Source of the DNA: Rubrivivax gelatinosus
Lineage (GTDB): Bacteria > Pseudomonadota > Gammaproteobacteria > Burkholderiales > Burkholderiaceae_C
DNA length: 41,818 nt
Assembly: GCF_016583785.1 (NCBI RefSeq)
Contig: NZ_NRRU01000049.1
Coordinates: 1-41,818, forward strand
Direction of reading: 5' to 3'
A model generated the notes under the pieces. That model did not search any database. It was not told where the DNA came from and saw only the letters and a program-made list of their open reading frames with translations. The stretch's first letter is position 1, and each line of letters begins with the position of its first letter. This document shows, piece by piece, positions 17,729 through 28,344 of this stretch. The position numbers were made by a program, and so were the translations under genes.

Positions 17729-19099
17729 GCAATGAGTCCTGTGAGGAGTAGAGAAGGGTTGAGGAACATTGTAGGCAGCGCCTTCATTTGATGCAGGCCG
17801 CTTGTTTTCGACCCCGAAGACGTGTACCAAAGCCGCACCGTCACCCCAGACGGCACGCAGCTCTTCGCCGACCGACAGCCCGGCAACCGACATCACCGGC
17901 CGGCCGCCGGCCGCCTCGATCCAGGCGTAACCACGTCGCAGCACCTGCGCCGGGTCCAGCGCCGCCAGGCGCTGCTCACGCGCCGCCCAGTCAGAGCGGG
18001 CCCGCTGCATCTGGCCGGCGACCGCCGAGCGCAGGCGCAGCGCCAGCGCCAGCGGCCGCTGTCCGCGGCGCGCGACCTGGGAGTCCAGCGCCTGCCGCAG
18101 CCGGCGCTCGAGCGTCGCCAGGCGCTGGCGTTGCGGTGCCAGCGCTGCCGCCGGCCGGCCGAGCCGAAGGCCGATGGTGTCCAGCCGCTGCGAGCCGCGG
18201 TCGAGCTGTCGCTGCGCCGCCCGCTGCAGTGCCAACGCCAGCCCCTGCAGGCCAGCCAGCAGATCCGAACGCAGCGGCGCCGCGAGTTCGGCCGCGGCCG
18301 TCGGCGTCGGCGCCCGCAGGTCGGCAGCCAGGTCGGCCAGCGTGACGTCGGTCTCGTGGCCGACGCCGCAGATCACCGGCAGCGGGCAGGCGGCGACGGC
18401 GCGCACCACCCGTTCATCGTTGAAAGCCCAGAGATCCTCGAGCGCGCCGCCGCCACGCACCAGCAGCAGCGTGTCGACCTCGGCCCGCGCCGCCGCCGCG
18501 GCCAGCGCGGCAACGATCGCCGGCGGCGCTTCGGGCCCCTGGACCGGCGTCGGGTAAACGACAAGCCGCACCTGCGGCGAACGCCGCGCGAACGCCGTCA
18601 GCACGTCGCGCAGCGCCGCGGCGCCTGTCGACGTGACGACGCCGACGGCACGCGGATGAGCAGGAATCGCACGCTTGCGCGCGGCATCGAAAAGCCCTTG
18701 CGCCTCCAGCCTCGCGCGCAACCTCAGGAACTCCTCGTACAGCGTCCCGGCGCCCTGGCGCTGCATGGACTCGACGACGAGCTGCAGCTCGCCGCGCGCG
18801 TCGTAGACGCCGAGCCGGCCGCGCAGTTCGACCTGCTGGCCATCGCGCGGCTGGAAATCGAGCAGCGAGGCGGCGCGCCGGAACATCGCGCAGCGCAGCA
18901 GCGCCGGCTGGCCGTCGTGGTCCTTCAGCGAGAAATAACAGTGGCCGCTGGCGGGACGCGAAAACCCCGAGATTTCGCCGCGCACGGCGACGGCGCCGAA
19001 ACGTGCCGCAAGCGCATCGCCGGTGGCCAGCAGCAGGCCGGCGACGGTCCAGACCTGGCGCGGTGACGCCACACCGCCACCACCTTCAGGCCAGCCCAC
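17144..19099 (-). CDS. xseA: Exonuclease VII large subunit, frame continuous with sodB
   Basis: The catalytic large subunit of exodeoxyribonuclease VII, which degrades single-stranded DNA. The XseA part covers about residues 1-430. The N-terminal OB-fold has AVRGEISGFSRPASGHCYFS, the core has VGVVTSTGAAALRDVL, LLVRGGGALEDLWAFNDE and CGVGHETDVTLADLAADLRA, then a coiled-coil region, and the end is LRRGYAWIEAAGGRPVMSVA. A normal XseA would stop near VHVFGV. Here the frame stays open through 27 extra codons and enters sodB at its Met, giving a 651-codon frame. The extra stretch is lower in GC and looks like former intergenic DNA. The start is a GTG at 19099; a GTG at 19072 is also possible. The small subunit gene xseB is not in the window. 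Confidence 0.88.
   Translation of the reverse strand: MGWPEGGGGVASPRQVWTVAGLLLATGDALAARFGAVAVRGEISGFSRPASGHCYFSLKDHDGQPALLRCAMFRRAASLLDFQPRDGQQVELRGRLGVYDARGELQLVVESMQRQGAGTLYEEFLRLRARLEAQGLFDAARKRAIPAHPRAVGVVTSTGAAALRDVLTAFARRSPQVRLVVYPTPVQGPEAPPAIVAALAAAAARAEVDTLLLVRGGGALEDLWAFNDERVVRAVAACPLPVICGVGHETDVTLADLAADLRAPTPTAAAELAAPLRSDLLAGLQGLALALQRAAQRQLDRGSQRLDTIGLRLGRPAAALAPQRQRLATLERRLRQALDSQVARRGQRPLALALRLRSAVAGQMQRARSDWAAREQRLAALDPAQVLRRGYAWIEAAGGRPVMSVAGLSVGEELRAVWGDGAALVHVFGVENKRPASNEGAAYNVPQPFSTPHRTHCMERTLPPLPYSLDALAPHYSRETLEYHHGKHHNAYVVNLNNLQKGTEFETLALEEVVRKSSGGIYNNAAQIWNHTFFWSCMKPEGGGEPSGALATAIETKWGSYAAFKEAFVKSAVGNFGSGWTWLVKKADGSVDIVNMGAAGTPLTTGDTPLLTVDVWEHAYYIDYRNLRPKFVETFLDKLVNWSFAEQNYAG
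17768..17773 (-). promoter_or_regulatory. Candidate -10 element of sodB
   Basis: TACAAT on the minus strand matches the sigma-70 -10 consensus TATAAT at five of six positions. It lies 40 bases before the sodB ATG, within the stretch between XseA and SodB. No convincing -35 is seen at 16-18 bases, so this is only a candidate. Confidence 0.35.
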
Positions 19100-19421
19100 G
19101 CCCGCCCCCGAATCGCTGGAACTCCACAGGAAGCGGCATCAGGTCATGCCTGCGCGTATACCACGTCACAAAGCCGTCAAGATCTCGCAAGTGATTGATT
19201 TCGCTGGAGAAAAAATTGCTGAAAAATCGAGCATTCCAGCTCCGGGCCAGTCCTGGCGCGGGTTTGGCGCGACTGTCGGCGGCTTCTCCACAAAGTTATC
19301 CACAAAAGCCGTGGATACCGTTGAGGCGAGGATCGACTTGCGCCAGCACGACGGATCCGGACGAGGCTTGCTCCATAATCCGCGCGCCGCGGCGGGCCTG
19401 CCGCTCACCTCGAAGAACCCC
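19100..19421. other. Divergent intergenic region between xseA and exbB
   Basis: About 320 bases without a gene. It is lower in GC than its surroundings, with AT-rich stretches near 19180-19230, as expected of a promoter region serving both directions. It holds the DnaA-box group described separately and a possible -10 element CATAAT (19374-19379) in front of exbB. The frame open across it on the plus strand has no coding character. Confidence 0.6.
19284..19318. promoter_or_regulatory. Cluster of DnaA-box-like sequences
   Basis: TTATCCACA at 19296-19304 is a perfect DnaA box. TTCTCCACA at 19284-19292 matches at eight of nine positions and lies 12 bases from it. CGTGGATAC at 19310-19318 is an inverted copy matching at seven of nine. 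Their closeness upstream of exbB suggests DnaA binding. There is no AT-rich unwinding region or replication gene that would make this an origin. Confidence 0.5.
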
Positions 19422-20057
19422 TTGCTGTCGATCATACAAGCGGCCGGCTGGCCGATCTGGCCCCTGATCCTGTGCTCGATCGTGGCCCTGGCGCTGATCC
19501 TGGAGCGGCTCTATCACCTGCGCGCAGCGCTGATCGCGCCGCCGACGCTGCTAGACGAAGTGCTCGGCGTCTCGCGCAACGCGCTGCCGGCGACGGACGT
19601 GGTGAACAAGCTCGCCGAAAACTCGGTGCTGGGTGGCGTGCTCGCCGCCGGCCTGCAGGCCGTGATCGCCGAACCCCGCATCACCGAGCCCGCACTGCGC
19701 CAGGCGATGGAAAACGCCGGCCGCACCGCCGTGCACCAGACCGAGCGTTATCTGAACACCCTGGGCACGATCGCCGCGGCGGCGCCGCTGCTGGGCCTGT
19801 TCGGCACCGTGGTCGGCATGATCGAGATCTTCGGCTCGCAGGCGCCGACCGGCGCCTCCAACCCGCAGCTGCTGGCGCACGGCATCTCGGTGGCGCTCTA
19901 CAACACCGCGTTCGGCCTGATCATCGCGATCCCGTCGCTGATGTTCTATCGCTACTTCCGCGGCCAGGTCGAAGCCTTCCAGCTGACGATGGAACTTGCC
20001 GCCGAACGCCTGGTGCCGCATCTGATGCGTTTCGCCGTGCGCGGCACCGCCACCTGA
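19422..20057 (+). CDS. exbB: ExbB/TolQ/MotA-type proton channel protein
   Basis: An inner-membrane protein that, with ExbD, uses the proton gradient to energise TonB or a similar partner. The 211-residue product has an N-terminal helix (WPIWPLILCSIVALALILER), then a cytoplasmic part, and two helices in the TolQ/ExbB core: LNTLGTIAAAAPLLGLFGTV with GMIEIF, and LYNTAFGLIIAIPSLMFYRY. The start is uncertain: no ATG lies between the upstream region and the first helix, and a TTG at 19422 gives an N-terminus MLSIIQAAGWP typical of relatives. exbD follows after seven bases. No tonB gene lies near. The association with lpxK and kdsB is usual in Burkholderiales. Confidence 0.88.
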   Translation: MLSIIQAAGWPIWPLILCSIVALALILERLYHLRAALIAPPTLLDEVLGVSRNALPATDVVNKLAENSVLGGVLAAGLQAVIAEPRITEPALRQAMENAGRTAVHQTERYLNTLGTIAAAAPLLGLFGTVVGMIEIFGSQAPTGASNPQLLAHGISVALYNTAFGLIIAIPSLMFYRYFRGQVEAFQLTMELAAERLVPHLMRFAVRGTAT

Positions 20058-20064
20058 GCCCACG

Positions 20065-20487
20065 ATGCGCTTCAGCCGCCGCCGCCCCGAGGAACCGGAG
20101 ATCAACCTGATCCCGTTCATCGACGTGCTGCTCGTCGTCCTGATCTTCCTGATGCTGTCGACGACCTACTCGCGTTTCACGGAGCTGCAGATCAGCCTGC
20201 CGGCAGCCGACGCCGAGAAGCTGCGCGAGCGCCCGGCGGAGATCATCGTCGCCGTCGCCGCCGACGGCCGTTACGCGATCGACCGCCAGCTCGTCGATGG
20301 CCGCAGCGTCGAGCAACTGGCGGCGAGCCTGGCCGAGGCCGCCAAAGGCCGCCAGGACGTCGTCGTCATCATCTCGGCCGACGCGATGGCGGCGCACCAG
20401 TCGGTGATCAACGTGCTCGACGCCGCCCGCCGCGCCGGCCTGTCGCGCCTGACCTTCGCTTCGCAGACGCCCAACGGCGCGCGCTGA
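20065..20487 (+). CDS. exbD: ExbD/TolR family protein
   Basis: A 140-residue partner of ExbB. It has a short basic cytoplasmic N-terminus, one transmembrane helix starting at INLIPFIDVLLVVLIFLML with the conserved Asp that carries protons, and a periplasmic domain with a conserved end. The stop overlaps the lpxK start (TGATG), which indicates coupling. With ExbB it would energise TonB-dependent receptors, possibly including the one at 25792-28344, though the partner cannot be proved from sequence. Confidence 0.94.
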   Translation: MRFSRRRPEEPEINLIPFIDVLLVVLIFLMLSTTYSRFTELQISLPAADAEKLRERPAEIIVAVAADGRYAIDRQLVDGRSVEQLAASLAEAAKGRQDVVVIISADAMAAHQSVINVLDAARRAGLSRLTFASQTPNGAR

Positions 20488-21506
20488 TGTCCCTGGCCGA
20501 GCGGCTCGAGGCGCTGCTGCTGCGCCAGTGGTGGCAAAGCGGCCGCACGCCGCTGGCGGCCGCGCTCGCGCCGCTGGAGTCGCTCTACGGCGTGTTCGCG
20601 CGGCGCGCGCAGGAGGTCGAGCCGCAGCGCGCGCCGGTGCCGGTGGTCGTCGTCGGCAACCTGATCGTCGGCGGCGCCGGCAAGACGCCGACCGTGATCG
20701 CCCTCGTGCACGCGCTGCGCGCCGCCGGGTGCACGCCGGGCGTGATCTCGCGCGGTTTCGGCCGTGACGACGGCGGCGTGCGTGCGGTCGAGGGCGACAG
20801 CGCCGCGGCCGAGGTCGGCGACGAGCCGCTCGTCATCCTCCGCCGCAGCGGCGCGCCGGTCTGGGTCGGGCGCGACCGCGTCGCCGCCGCGCGTGCGCTG
20901 TGTGCGGCCCACCCCGAGGTCGACGTGCTCGTCTCCGACGACGGCCTGCAGCACCGGCGGCTGGCGCGCGACGCCGAAATCGTCGTGTTCGACGAACGCG
21001 GCACCGGCAACGGCCGGCTGCTGCCCGCCGGCCCCTTGCGCGAACCGCTGCCGGCGCAACTGCCGCCGGGCCGCTTCGTGCTCTACAACGCGCCGCGGCC
21101 GACGACGCCGCTGCCCGGCGTGGTCGCGCTGCGGGCGCTGGGGCCGGCACTGGCGCTGGAGGACTGGGCCGCCGGCCGCAGCGACGCGGCGCAGCCGCTG
21201 CAGATGCTGCAGGGTCGCACGCTGCTGGCGGCAGCCGGCATCGCGTCGCCGGAGCGTTTCTTCTCGATGCTCGAAACCGCCGGCCTGACGCTGCGCCGCC
21301 TGCCGCTGGCCGACCACCACGGCTACGACGCCCTGCCCTGGCCCGCCGGCACGGCCGAGGTCGTCACGACCGAGAAGGACGCGGTCAAGCTCGCCGGCCG
21401 GGCGCTCGGCGGCACGCGCGTCTGGGTCGTGGGGCTAGACTTCAGGCTTCCCGATTCACTCGTTCAGGACGTGCTGCGCCTCGTGGCGCCGCCGCGAACC
21501 CGATGA
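20487..21506 (+). CDS. lpxK: Tetraacyldisaccharide 4'-kinase
   Basis: Phosphorylates the 4' position of the lipid A disaccharide precursor at the inner membrane. The 339-residue protein has the typical N-terminal amphipathic region ([20 protein letters not shown]), the Walker A segment [46 protein letters not shown], and [12 protein letters not shown] near the end. The start ATG overlaps the exbD stop, and the end overlaps the Trm112-type gene. It is one of two lipid A/LPS genes in this operon, with kdsB. Confidence 0.97.
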   Translation: MSLAERLEALLLRQWWQSGRTPLAAALAPLESLYGVFARRAQEVEPQRAPVPVVVVGNLIVGGAGKTPTVIALVHALRAAGCTPGVISRGFGRDDGGVRAVEGDSAAAEVGDEPLVILRRSGAPVWVGRDRVAAARALCAAHPEVDVLVSDDGLQHRRLARDAEIVVFDERGTGNGRLLPAGPLREPLPAQLPPGRFVLYNAPRPTTPLPGVVALRALGPALALEDWAAGRSDAAQPLQMLQGRTLLAAAGIASPERFFSMLETAGLTLRRLPLADHHGYDALPWPAGTAEVVTTEKDAVKLAGRALGGTRVWVVGLDFRLPDSLVQDVLRLVAPPRTR

Positions 21507-21696
21507 CGCTCGACCACCGTCTGATCGAACTGCTCGTCTGCCCCGTGTGCAAGGGCCCGCTCGAACTCGCCCGCGACGAGCAGCAGCGGCCCACCGACCT
21601 CGTCTGCCCGGCCGACCGGCTGGCCTTCCCGATCCGCGACGGCATCCCGGTGATGCTCGAGACCGAAGCGCGCAGCCTGGACCTGCCGCCGAGCCC

Positions 21697-21700
<4 letters not shown>
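21503..21700 (+). CDS. Trm112 family protein (YcaR-like)
   Basis: A 65-residue protein with [16 protein letters not shown] at the start and [20 protein letters not shown] at the end, the signature of bacterial Trm112/YcaR proteins. The cysteines could bind zinc. In other organisms Trm112 activates methyltransferases; the bacterial role is unclear. It overlaps lpxK by four bases (ATGA) and kdsB by four (GTGA), as in many gamma- and betaproteobacteria where this small gene sits between lpxK and kdsB. Confidence 0.93.
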
Positions 21701-23218
<1,518 letters not shown>

Positions 23219-23270
23219 TCCTCCCGGCCCTCTTCCCCCGCACGCCCGTCAGAGGCGAAGGAGACAACGG

Positions 23271-24029
23271 ATGGAGATCCAGGGCAAGGTGTTCATCGTC
23301 ACCGGCGGCGCGTCGGGCCTCGGAGAAGGAACGGCGCGGCTGCTGGCGGCCAACGGCGCGACCGTCGTCGTCGCCGACCTGCAGGTCGAACGCGGCGAGG
23401 CCGTCGCGCGCGAGATCGGCGGCGTCTTCGTGCGCTGCGACGTCAGCCAGGAAGCCGACGCGCAGGCCGCGGTCGACGCCGCGCTCGCGACGGGCCGGCT
23501 CTTCGGCCTGGTCAACTGCGCCGGCATCGCGCCGGCGGTGAAGACCGTCGGCAAGGACGGCGCGCACCCGCTGGCCGCGTTCACGAAGACGATCCAGGTG
23601 AATCTGGTCGGCTCGTTCAACATGATCCGGCTGGCGGCCGCGGCGATGGCGAAGAACGAGCCCGAGCCGACCGGCGAGCGCGGCGTGCTGATCAGTACCG
23701 CCAGTGTCGCCGCCTACGATGGCCAGATCGGCCAGGCGGCCTACGCCGCGAGCAAGGGCGGCATCGTCGGCATGACGCTGCCGATCGCGCGCGACCTGGC
23801 ACGCAACGGCATCCGCAACATGACGATCGCGCCGGGCATCTTCGGCACGCCGATGCTCTTCGGCATGCCGGCCGAGGTGCAGCAGGCGCTCGCCGCCGGC
23901 GTACCGTTCCCCAGCCGCCTGGGCAGGCCAGAGGACTACGCCAAGCTCGTCAAGCACATCGTCGAGAACGACATGCTCAACGGCGAGGTGATCCGGCTGG
24001 ATGGGGCGATACGGCTGGGGCCGAAGTGA
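23271..24029 (+). CDS. Short-chain dehydrogenase, 3-hydroxyacyl-CoA dehydrogenase type
   Basis: A 252-residue NAD-dependent SDR enzyme. The Rossmann motif [15 protein letters not shown] is at the N-terminus, the NNAG-type segment appears as VNCAGIAPA, and the catalytic Ser and Tyr-x-x-x-Lys are in [10 protein letters not shown] and AYAASKGG. The segment [17 protein letters not shown] resembles type II 3-hydroxyacyl-CoA dehydrogenases (HSD17B10-like), so fatty acid or branched-chain amino acid breakdown is likely, but the substrate is inferred. GGAG precedes the ATG at a good distance. It lies 52 bases after adk and converges with the next gene. Confidence 0.9.
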   Translation: MEIQGKVFIVTGGASGLGEGTARLLAANGATVVVADLQVERGEAVAREIGGVFVRCDVSQEADAQAAVDAALATGRLFGLVNCAGIAPAVKTVGKDGAHPLAAFTKTIQVNLVGSFNMIRLAAAAMAKNEPEPTGERGVLISTASVAAYDGQIGQAAYAASKGGIVGMTLPIARDLARNGIRNMTIAPGIFGTPMLFGMPAEVQQALAAGVPFPSRLGRPEDYAKLVKHIVENDMLNGEVIRLDGAIRLGPK

Positions 24030-24056
24030 TCGGGCAGCCGCGAGCCACCGTCGTCG

Positions 24057-24554
24057 TCACTCGACGCGTCGGACGCGGATGAGTTGGGCGACGCCGTCGA
24101 TCTCCATCAGGAAGCTGCCCAAAAGCGCTCGCCGGATATGGGCCACGGGGTTCTGCAGGCTGTAGCTGGCCCGACTGCCGTCGACAACCTTCCACAGCTG
24201 ACCGTTCTCGAGGCGAAACCGGGTCTTCGGGTCCCAACCCTCGAACGGCCCCGGGATGCGGCTGACGATCTCTTCGACGCGACCGGCACGGGGCTGATTC
24301 TCCAGACCGAAGTCTCCCGGCTTCGCCGCCTCTGCCGCCTGCGGGGCAGGGGCCGCTGTCGTCGGCCTTAGCGGCTCGTTGGGCGCCGCGTTGCCCCGGT
24401 TCTCGGCACTGATCTGCGGCAACGGGATCGAGTCGTAACACGCCAAACGTTGTGCCGCATCCGGCAGCGATCGACAAAGACTCAAATCGGCTGTCTGGGC
24501 TTGCGCCGCGCATGTCGCCAATGTCAGGTAGATAGGGAAAAGGTATCTGGTCAT
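24057..24554 (-). CDS. Secreted hypothetical protein
   Basis: A 165-residue protein with a signal peptide (about 1-20, MTRYLFPIYLTLATCAAQAQ). The mature start LCRSLPDAAQRLACYDSIPL resembles the C...A-RL-CYD motif at the beginning of many periplasmic proteins, including some type VI secretion accessories, but the rest gives no clear family. An acidic and Pro/Ala-rich linker (about 45-85) is followed by a domain with FRLENGQLWKVVDGSRASY, which looks like a small beta domain. I chose the ATG at 24554 because GGAAG lies upstream and the signal peptide starts there. It is divergent from the methyltransferase gene. Confidence 0.7.
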   Translation of the reverse strand: MTRYLFPIYLTLATCAAQAQTADLSLCRSLPDAAQRLACYDSIPLPQISAENRGNAAPNEPLRPTTAAPAPQAAEAAKPGDFGLENQPRAGRVEEIVSRIPGPFEGWDPKTRFRLENGQLWKVVDGSRASYSLQNPVAHIRRALLGSFLMEIDGVAQLIRVRRVE

Positions 24555-24682
24555 CGAAGTGCTTCCGGCAGTGATGCTGATCCGCATGGCGCGGATTTTG
24601 CATCATCCTACCGCGTGGTCCAGCATCATCGCGAAGTCGTCCCGACACCACCGCTCTCGACGCAAGCCAGCCAGGTCAAGAC

Positions 24683-25657
24683 ATGATGGCGAATGACAAC
24701 CACTGGGCGAGACTCTGGGCAAATGGCGCATCGGACTCGTTCGGGCATGGGTTGGACGAACGCTCTGCGCAAGATGCACCGATGGCCGCCCGATGGCGAG
24801 CCTGGTTCTCCAACCTACCCGATGGCTGCGAAGTACTGGACATCGGCACCGGCAACGGCGCGCTCCTGCGTCACCTTCTGGCAGCACGGACACAAGATCC
24901 CGGCCTGCGTTTTGTCGGAGTCGATGCAGCAGCGCTACCCGACGCGAGCAATGAAGGCGCAGGCTCTGCGGCTCCGGTCAGGGCACGGCTGTTGGGTGGC
25001 GTACGCGCCGAGTCTCTTCCCTTTGGCGACAACTGCTTCGATGTCGTGGTTAGCCAATTCGGCATCGAATACGCGACGCTGCCCGCAGCGTTGAGCGAGG
25101 TCGGACGGGTATTGCGCTCTGGCGGCACGGTCGCATTGCTGATGCATCACCGCGGTGGTCGCCCGGTATCGCTGGCGCGTGCCGAACGCCATCAGGCTCA
25201 GTGGCTGTTGTCGGCACTGCTGCCTGCGGCAGCGCCGATGGCCGAGGCCATGAGCAAGATTGGCACCGAGAGCGGTCGGCGTGAACTCGCCGATAGCGCG
25301 CATTGGTCAGCAGTGAGGGCAACCTACGATCGCGTCCTGGCGGATGCTGGACGTCGAATGAACGAGACCATGGCCCCCGACTTACTGGTCGACGCGCAGA
25401 ACTGGGTGGCGCAGGCATTCCAACGTGCCGCCCAAGGGGGCGCCGGTGCCGGCCGCCAGGCCCTGGCAAACATCGAGCAGTTGATTCTCGACCAAGACCG
25501 CCGCCTCGAGGATCTGCTCCAACGCGCACTGGACGAGGATGCCATTCGCTCCGTAGTCGCCTCGATGAACGATTCTGGGCTGAAACCTGGAGTTGTCGAA
25601 ACCGCCGAGGACCGCGGCTATTTGATGGGTTGGTGGGTCGAAGCGACCCGCATCTGA
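24683..25657 (+). CDS. Class I SAM-dependent methyltransferase
   Basis: A 324-residue protein with a Rossmann-type methyltransferase domain in the first half. Motif I is EVLDIGTGNGALLRHLL, an acidic residue follows in FVGVDAAAL, then AESLPFGDNCFDVVVSQFGI and EVGRVLRSGGTVALLMH. The second half (about 170-324) is largely helical and I do not recognise it. The substrate is unknown. An adjacent ATG at 24686 is equally possible as the start. The local GC is visibly lower than in the adk or yej regions, which hints at separate ancestry. Confidence 0.82.
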   Translation: MMANDNHWARLWANGASDSFGHGLDERSAQDAPMAARWRAWFSNLPDGCEVLDIGTGNGALLRHLLAARTQDPGLRFVGVDAAALPDASNEGAGSAAPVRARLLGGVRAESLPFGDNCFDVVVSQFGIEYATLPAALSEVGRVLRSGGTVALLMHHRGGRPVSLARAERHQAQWLLSALLPAAAPMAEAMSKIGTESGRRELADSAHWSAVRATYDRVLADAGRRMNETMAPDLLVDAQNWVAQAFQRAAQGGAGAGRQALANIEQLILDQDRRLEDLLQRALDEDAIRSVVASMNDSGLKPGVVETAEDRGYLMGWWVEATRI

Positions 25658-25690
25658 TCCGTTCTTCAGACTCTGGCGCGCTGCCCGCAA

Positions 25691-25725
25691 TAAAAAACGC
25701 CTACCCCGAAACAGGGCAGGCGTTT
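25691..25725 (-). terminator. Terminator of the TonB receptor gene, possibly bidirectional
   Basis: AAACGCCTACCC (25695-25706) and GGGCAGGCGTTT (25714-25725) pair with one mismatch. On the minus strand the stem is followed by TTTTTTATT, a strong T-run for the TonB receptor gene that ends at 25792. On the plus strand, CAATTTC follows, so it may also end the methyltransferase transcript. Confidence 0.82.
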
Positions 25726-25791
25726 CAATTTCACCGGTAAGGTCCGGCCCGACCATCAAATGGTCAGACCGGCTGGTACGGGAAACCTAGA

Positions 25792-28344
25792 TCAGAACTT
25801 CTGTTCCAGGCGGGCGTACCACTGACGACCATAGGCGTCGTACAGGTAGTAGTTGAACGGCTTCTGGTCGTACGGAGAACCCACCAGAGCCGGCAGCTTT
25901 TCGAACACGTTCAACGCGCCGACGCTGACCTTCATGCCCTTGATGGCAGCCGGGCTGTACGCGAGCTGAATGTCGTGCGTCGTGTAGCCGCCAGCGAAGC
26001 CACGTTCGTCGCCGTTCTTGCTGATGTAGTTCGAGTTCAACGTCGCATCGATACTGCCGATGGACCAGGTGTTGGACAGCGACACGCGTTGGCGCGGTTC
26101 ACCGAAGGTCCCCAGTTCGTTGATACCGTTGACGGCCGCCTTCAGACGGTGAGCCACCGACAGATCGTGACGGAACGAACCCCAGCTGGCGTACTTGTGC
26201 TGGAAGCGCAAGCTCACGTCCAGGCCGGAGTAGTCGGCATCACCTTCGTTCGCCAGACCGCTGGTCACCTGGAGGATCGCGCCGGAGACCGGGTCACGCT
26301 TGATGCCCAGGCTGGCCGGGATCGGCAGCGGCGAGGTGCCGTTGTCGCGGTCGACGACTTCTTGGGCCGTGATCGACGAAATGACGTTGTCGATCTTGGT
26401 GCGCCAGTAGTCAGCCGTCAGGCTGAGCGCCGGGGTGATGTCCCACACGAAACCCAACGACCACTGCTTGGACTTTTCCGAGTCCAGGCTGGGATCCGAG
26501 ATGTGCAGACCGTTGATCTGGAACTCGACGCCCTCGGCGCAATCAGCGGCGCTGTAGCCACCGTCGGCCGCGCAGGTGCGCGGATCGACGACCGTATCGG
26601 CGCTGAATGCCGGCTTGGCGTTCAGGTCGGGCAGGCTAGGCGCGCGGAAACCACGGCCGACCGACGCACGCAGCGTCAGGTCGTTCGTCGCACGGAAACG
26701 CACCGAGGCCTTCGGCGAGAAGTCGCTACCGTAGTCCGAATAGCGCTCGTAGCGGCCTGCCAGGGTCGCTTCCAGCGACTTGGTGACCGGGAACAGCAGT
26801 TCGGTGGAGAAGGCACGAACGGTGCGTTCACCAACGGCCGAGCTGCCCGAGCTACCGAGCACCTGACCCGCTTCGCTGAGCGAGTCGTAGATGTCGGCGT
26901 ACTTTTCCTTGCGGGCTTCGACGCCGACATAAGCCGTCGCTTCCCCGCCACCCATCTTGAACAGGCCCTTGGTCGCGTTCGCGTAGACCTCGTTCTGGGT
27001 CCAGGTGCTGTCGCGTCCGGTGGTCGTCGTGATCGACTTCAGCACCTCCGACGAGTTCGAGAACGGATCATCGACGTTGTAGGTGCCGTCGTTGATCGCG
27101 GCCGTCGCCAGATTCTTGACGATGAAGCCACGGCCGGTTTCGACGACCTTCGACACTTGGCGGCGAGCACCGACGTCGATGTCAAAGCCCGCGACCGAAC
27201 CTTGGACGCCACCGCCGACGTCGTAGAGGTTGCCGTCCGTCGAGGTATCGCGGTTGCCAGCAGCGGCAAACCGGTGCACCAGGTAGTACGGGTCACCGCT
27301 GGCGCCGACGTTCAGGTGGGTCTGGTCGAAGGTGCTGCCCGGGGTGATCAGAATCGAGTCGGGAACCGGCGCGTAGCGGCCGAAGCTCTTGTTGCGCGTC
27401 ACCGACGCGTTCATGTACGCAGACCAGTCGGGCGACAGCTGCAGATTACCGCGGGTGAAGAACGAGTCCGCCGAGGTGGCTGCTTCGTCGGCCGCGACCA
27501 GGTTGAAGTCGTAGCGGCAGCGGCCGCCGGCGTCGACATAGAAGCCCTTGTCCGGGAAATTGCAGCTGCCCGCGGCGCCGAGGTAGCCGCTGCCGGAGAT
27601 ATTGGGCAGATAGCCGCCCTCGCCGTCCGAAGCCGCCTTGTACAGGCCGTTGGCATAGGACGAGGCGCCCTAGGTATAGCCCCAGGGATAGTTGCGGACG
27701 TAGATGATGTCGCGCTTGGTGTGCGAGACGCCAGCGATCAGGTGGCCCTTGTCGCTGTTGATGCCGAGAAGCGCGGACGCTTCCTCGCGGTCACCGCCTT
27801 TGATCGACGGGCGGGTGATACCGGCCATCAGTGCCAGACCGTCGAAGTCCTTGCGCGTGATGATGTTCACCACGCCGCCGATCGCATCCGAACCGTAGAT
27901 GGCGGAAGCGCCGTCGGTCAGGATTTCGATGCGCTCGACCGCCGCCATCGGGATCGAGTTCATGTCGACGGAATCGCCGACGTTAGGCGCCTTGGCGACA
28001 CGGCGGCCGTCGATCAGCACCAGGGTACGGTTGCTGCCGAGGCCACGCAGGTCGACGCCAGCGAAGGCTTGGGCGCTGGAGCCGCTCTGCGGGCGGAAAC
28101 TGCCGGCGCCGGCGAACGTCGTGTTGCGAACGAACTCGGCGACAGTCGTCGCGCCGCTCGTGTCCAGCTGCTCGCGAGAGATGACGGTGACAGGCAGCGC
28201 GCCTTCCGAAGCCGCACGCTTGATGCGCGAACCCGTGATTTCGATGCGCTCGGCATCCTGCGCGGAAGCCGGCAGCGAGGTCAGCACCAGCGAACCGCCG
28301 ATGGCTGCCAGCACTCCCATGCAAACTTTCGTTCGCTTGAACAT
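25792..28344 (-). pseudogene. TonB-dependent receptor interrupted by an in-frame TAG
   Basis: An outer-membrane receptor that would import a ligand with TonB energy. The frame has 850 codons. It has a signal peptide (1-28, ending PASAQ), the segment AERIEITGSRIKR typical before the plug, and the plug domain with VDLRGLGSNRTLVLIDGRR, DMNSIPMAAVERIEILTDGA and GSDAIGGVVNIITRKDFDG. It continues through many beta strands to GRQWYARLEQKF, with the terminal Phe of outer-membrane barrels. Codon 225 is TAG (27670-27672) and everything after it stays in the same frame, GASSYANGLYKAAS onward. Without suppression only the N-terminal plug would be made. AGGAG lies just before the ATG at 28344. Similar plug starts occur in receptors for peptides or sugars, so the ligand is unknown. 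A sequencing error is possible. Confidence 0.85.

Noticed and set aside
19284..19318. A replication origin at the DnaA-box cluster
   Set aside because: No dnaA, dnaN, parAB or rep genes are nearby, and there is no AT-rich unwinding element next to the boxes.
27411..27656. A short minus-strand frame just after the TAG codon of the TonB receptor
   Set aside because: It is in a different frame from the receptor. The receptor frame itself continues past the TAG, so this is not a remnant of a frameshift.
27670..27672. The TAG codon as a pyrrolysine codon or programmed readthrough site
   Set aside because: Pyrrolysine systems are not expected in Burkholderiales, no pyl genes are in the window, and no stimulatory structure was seen after the codon.
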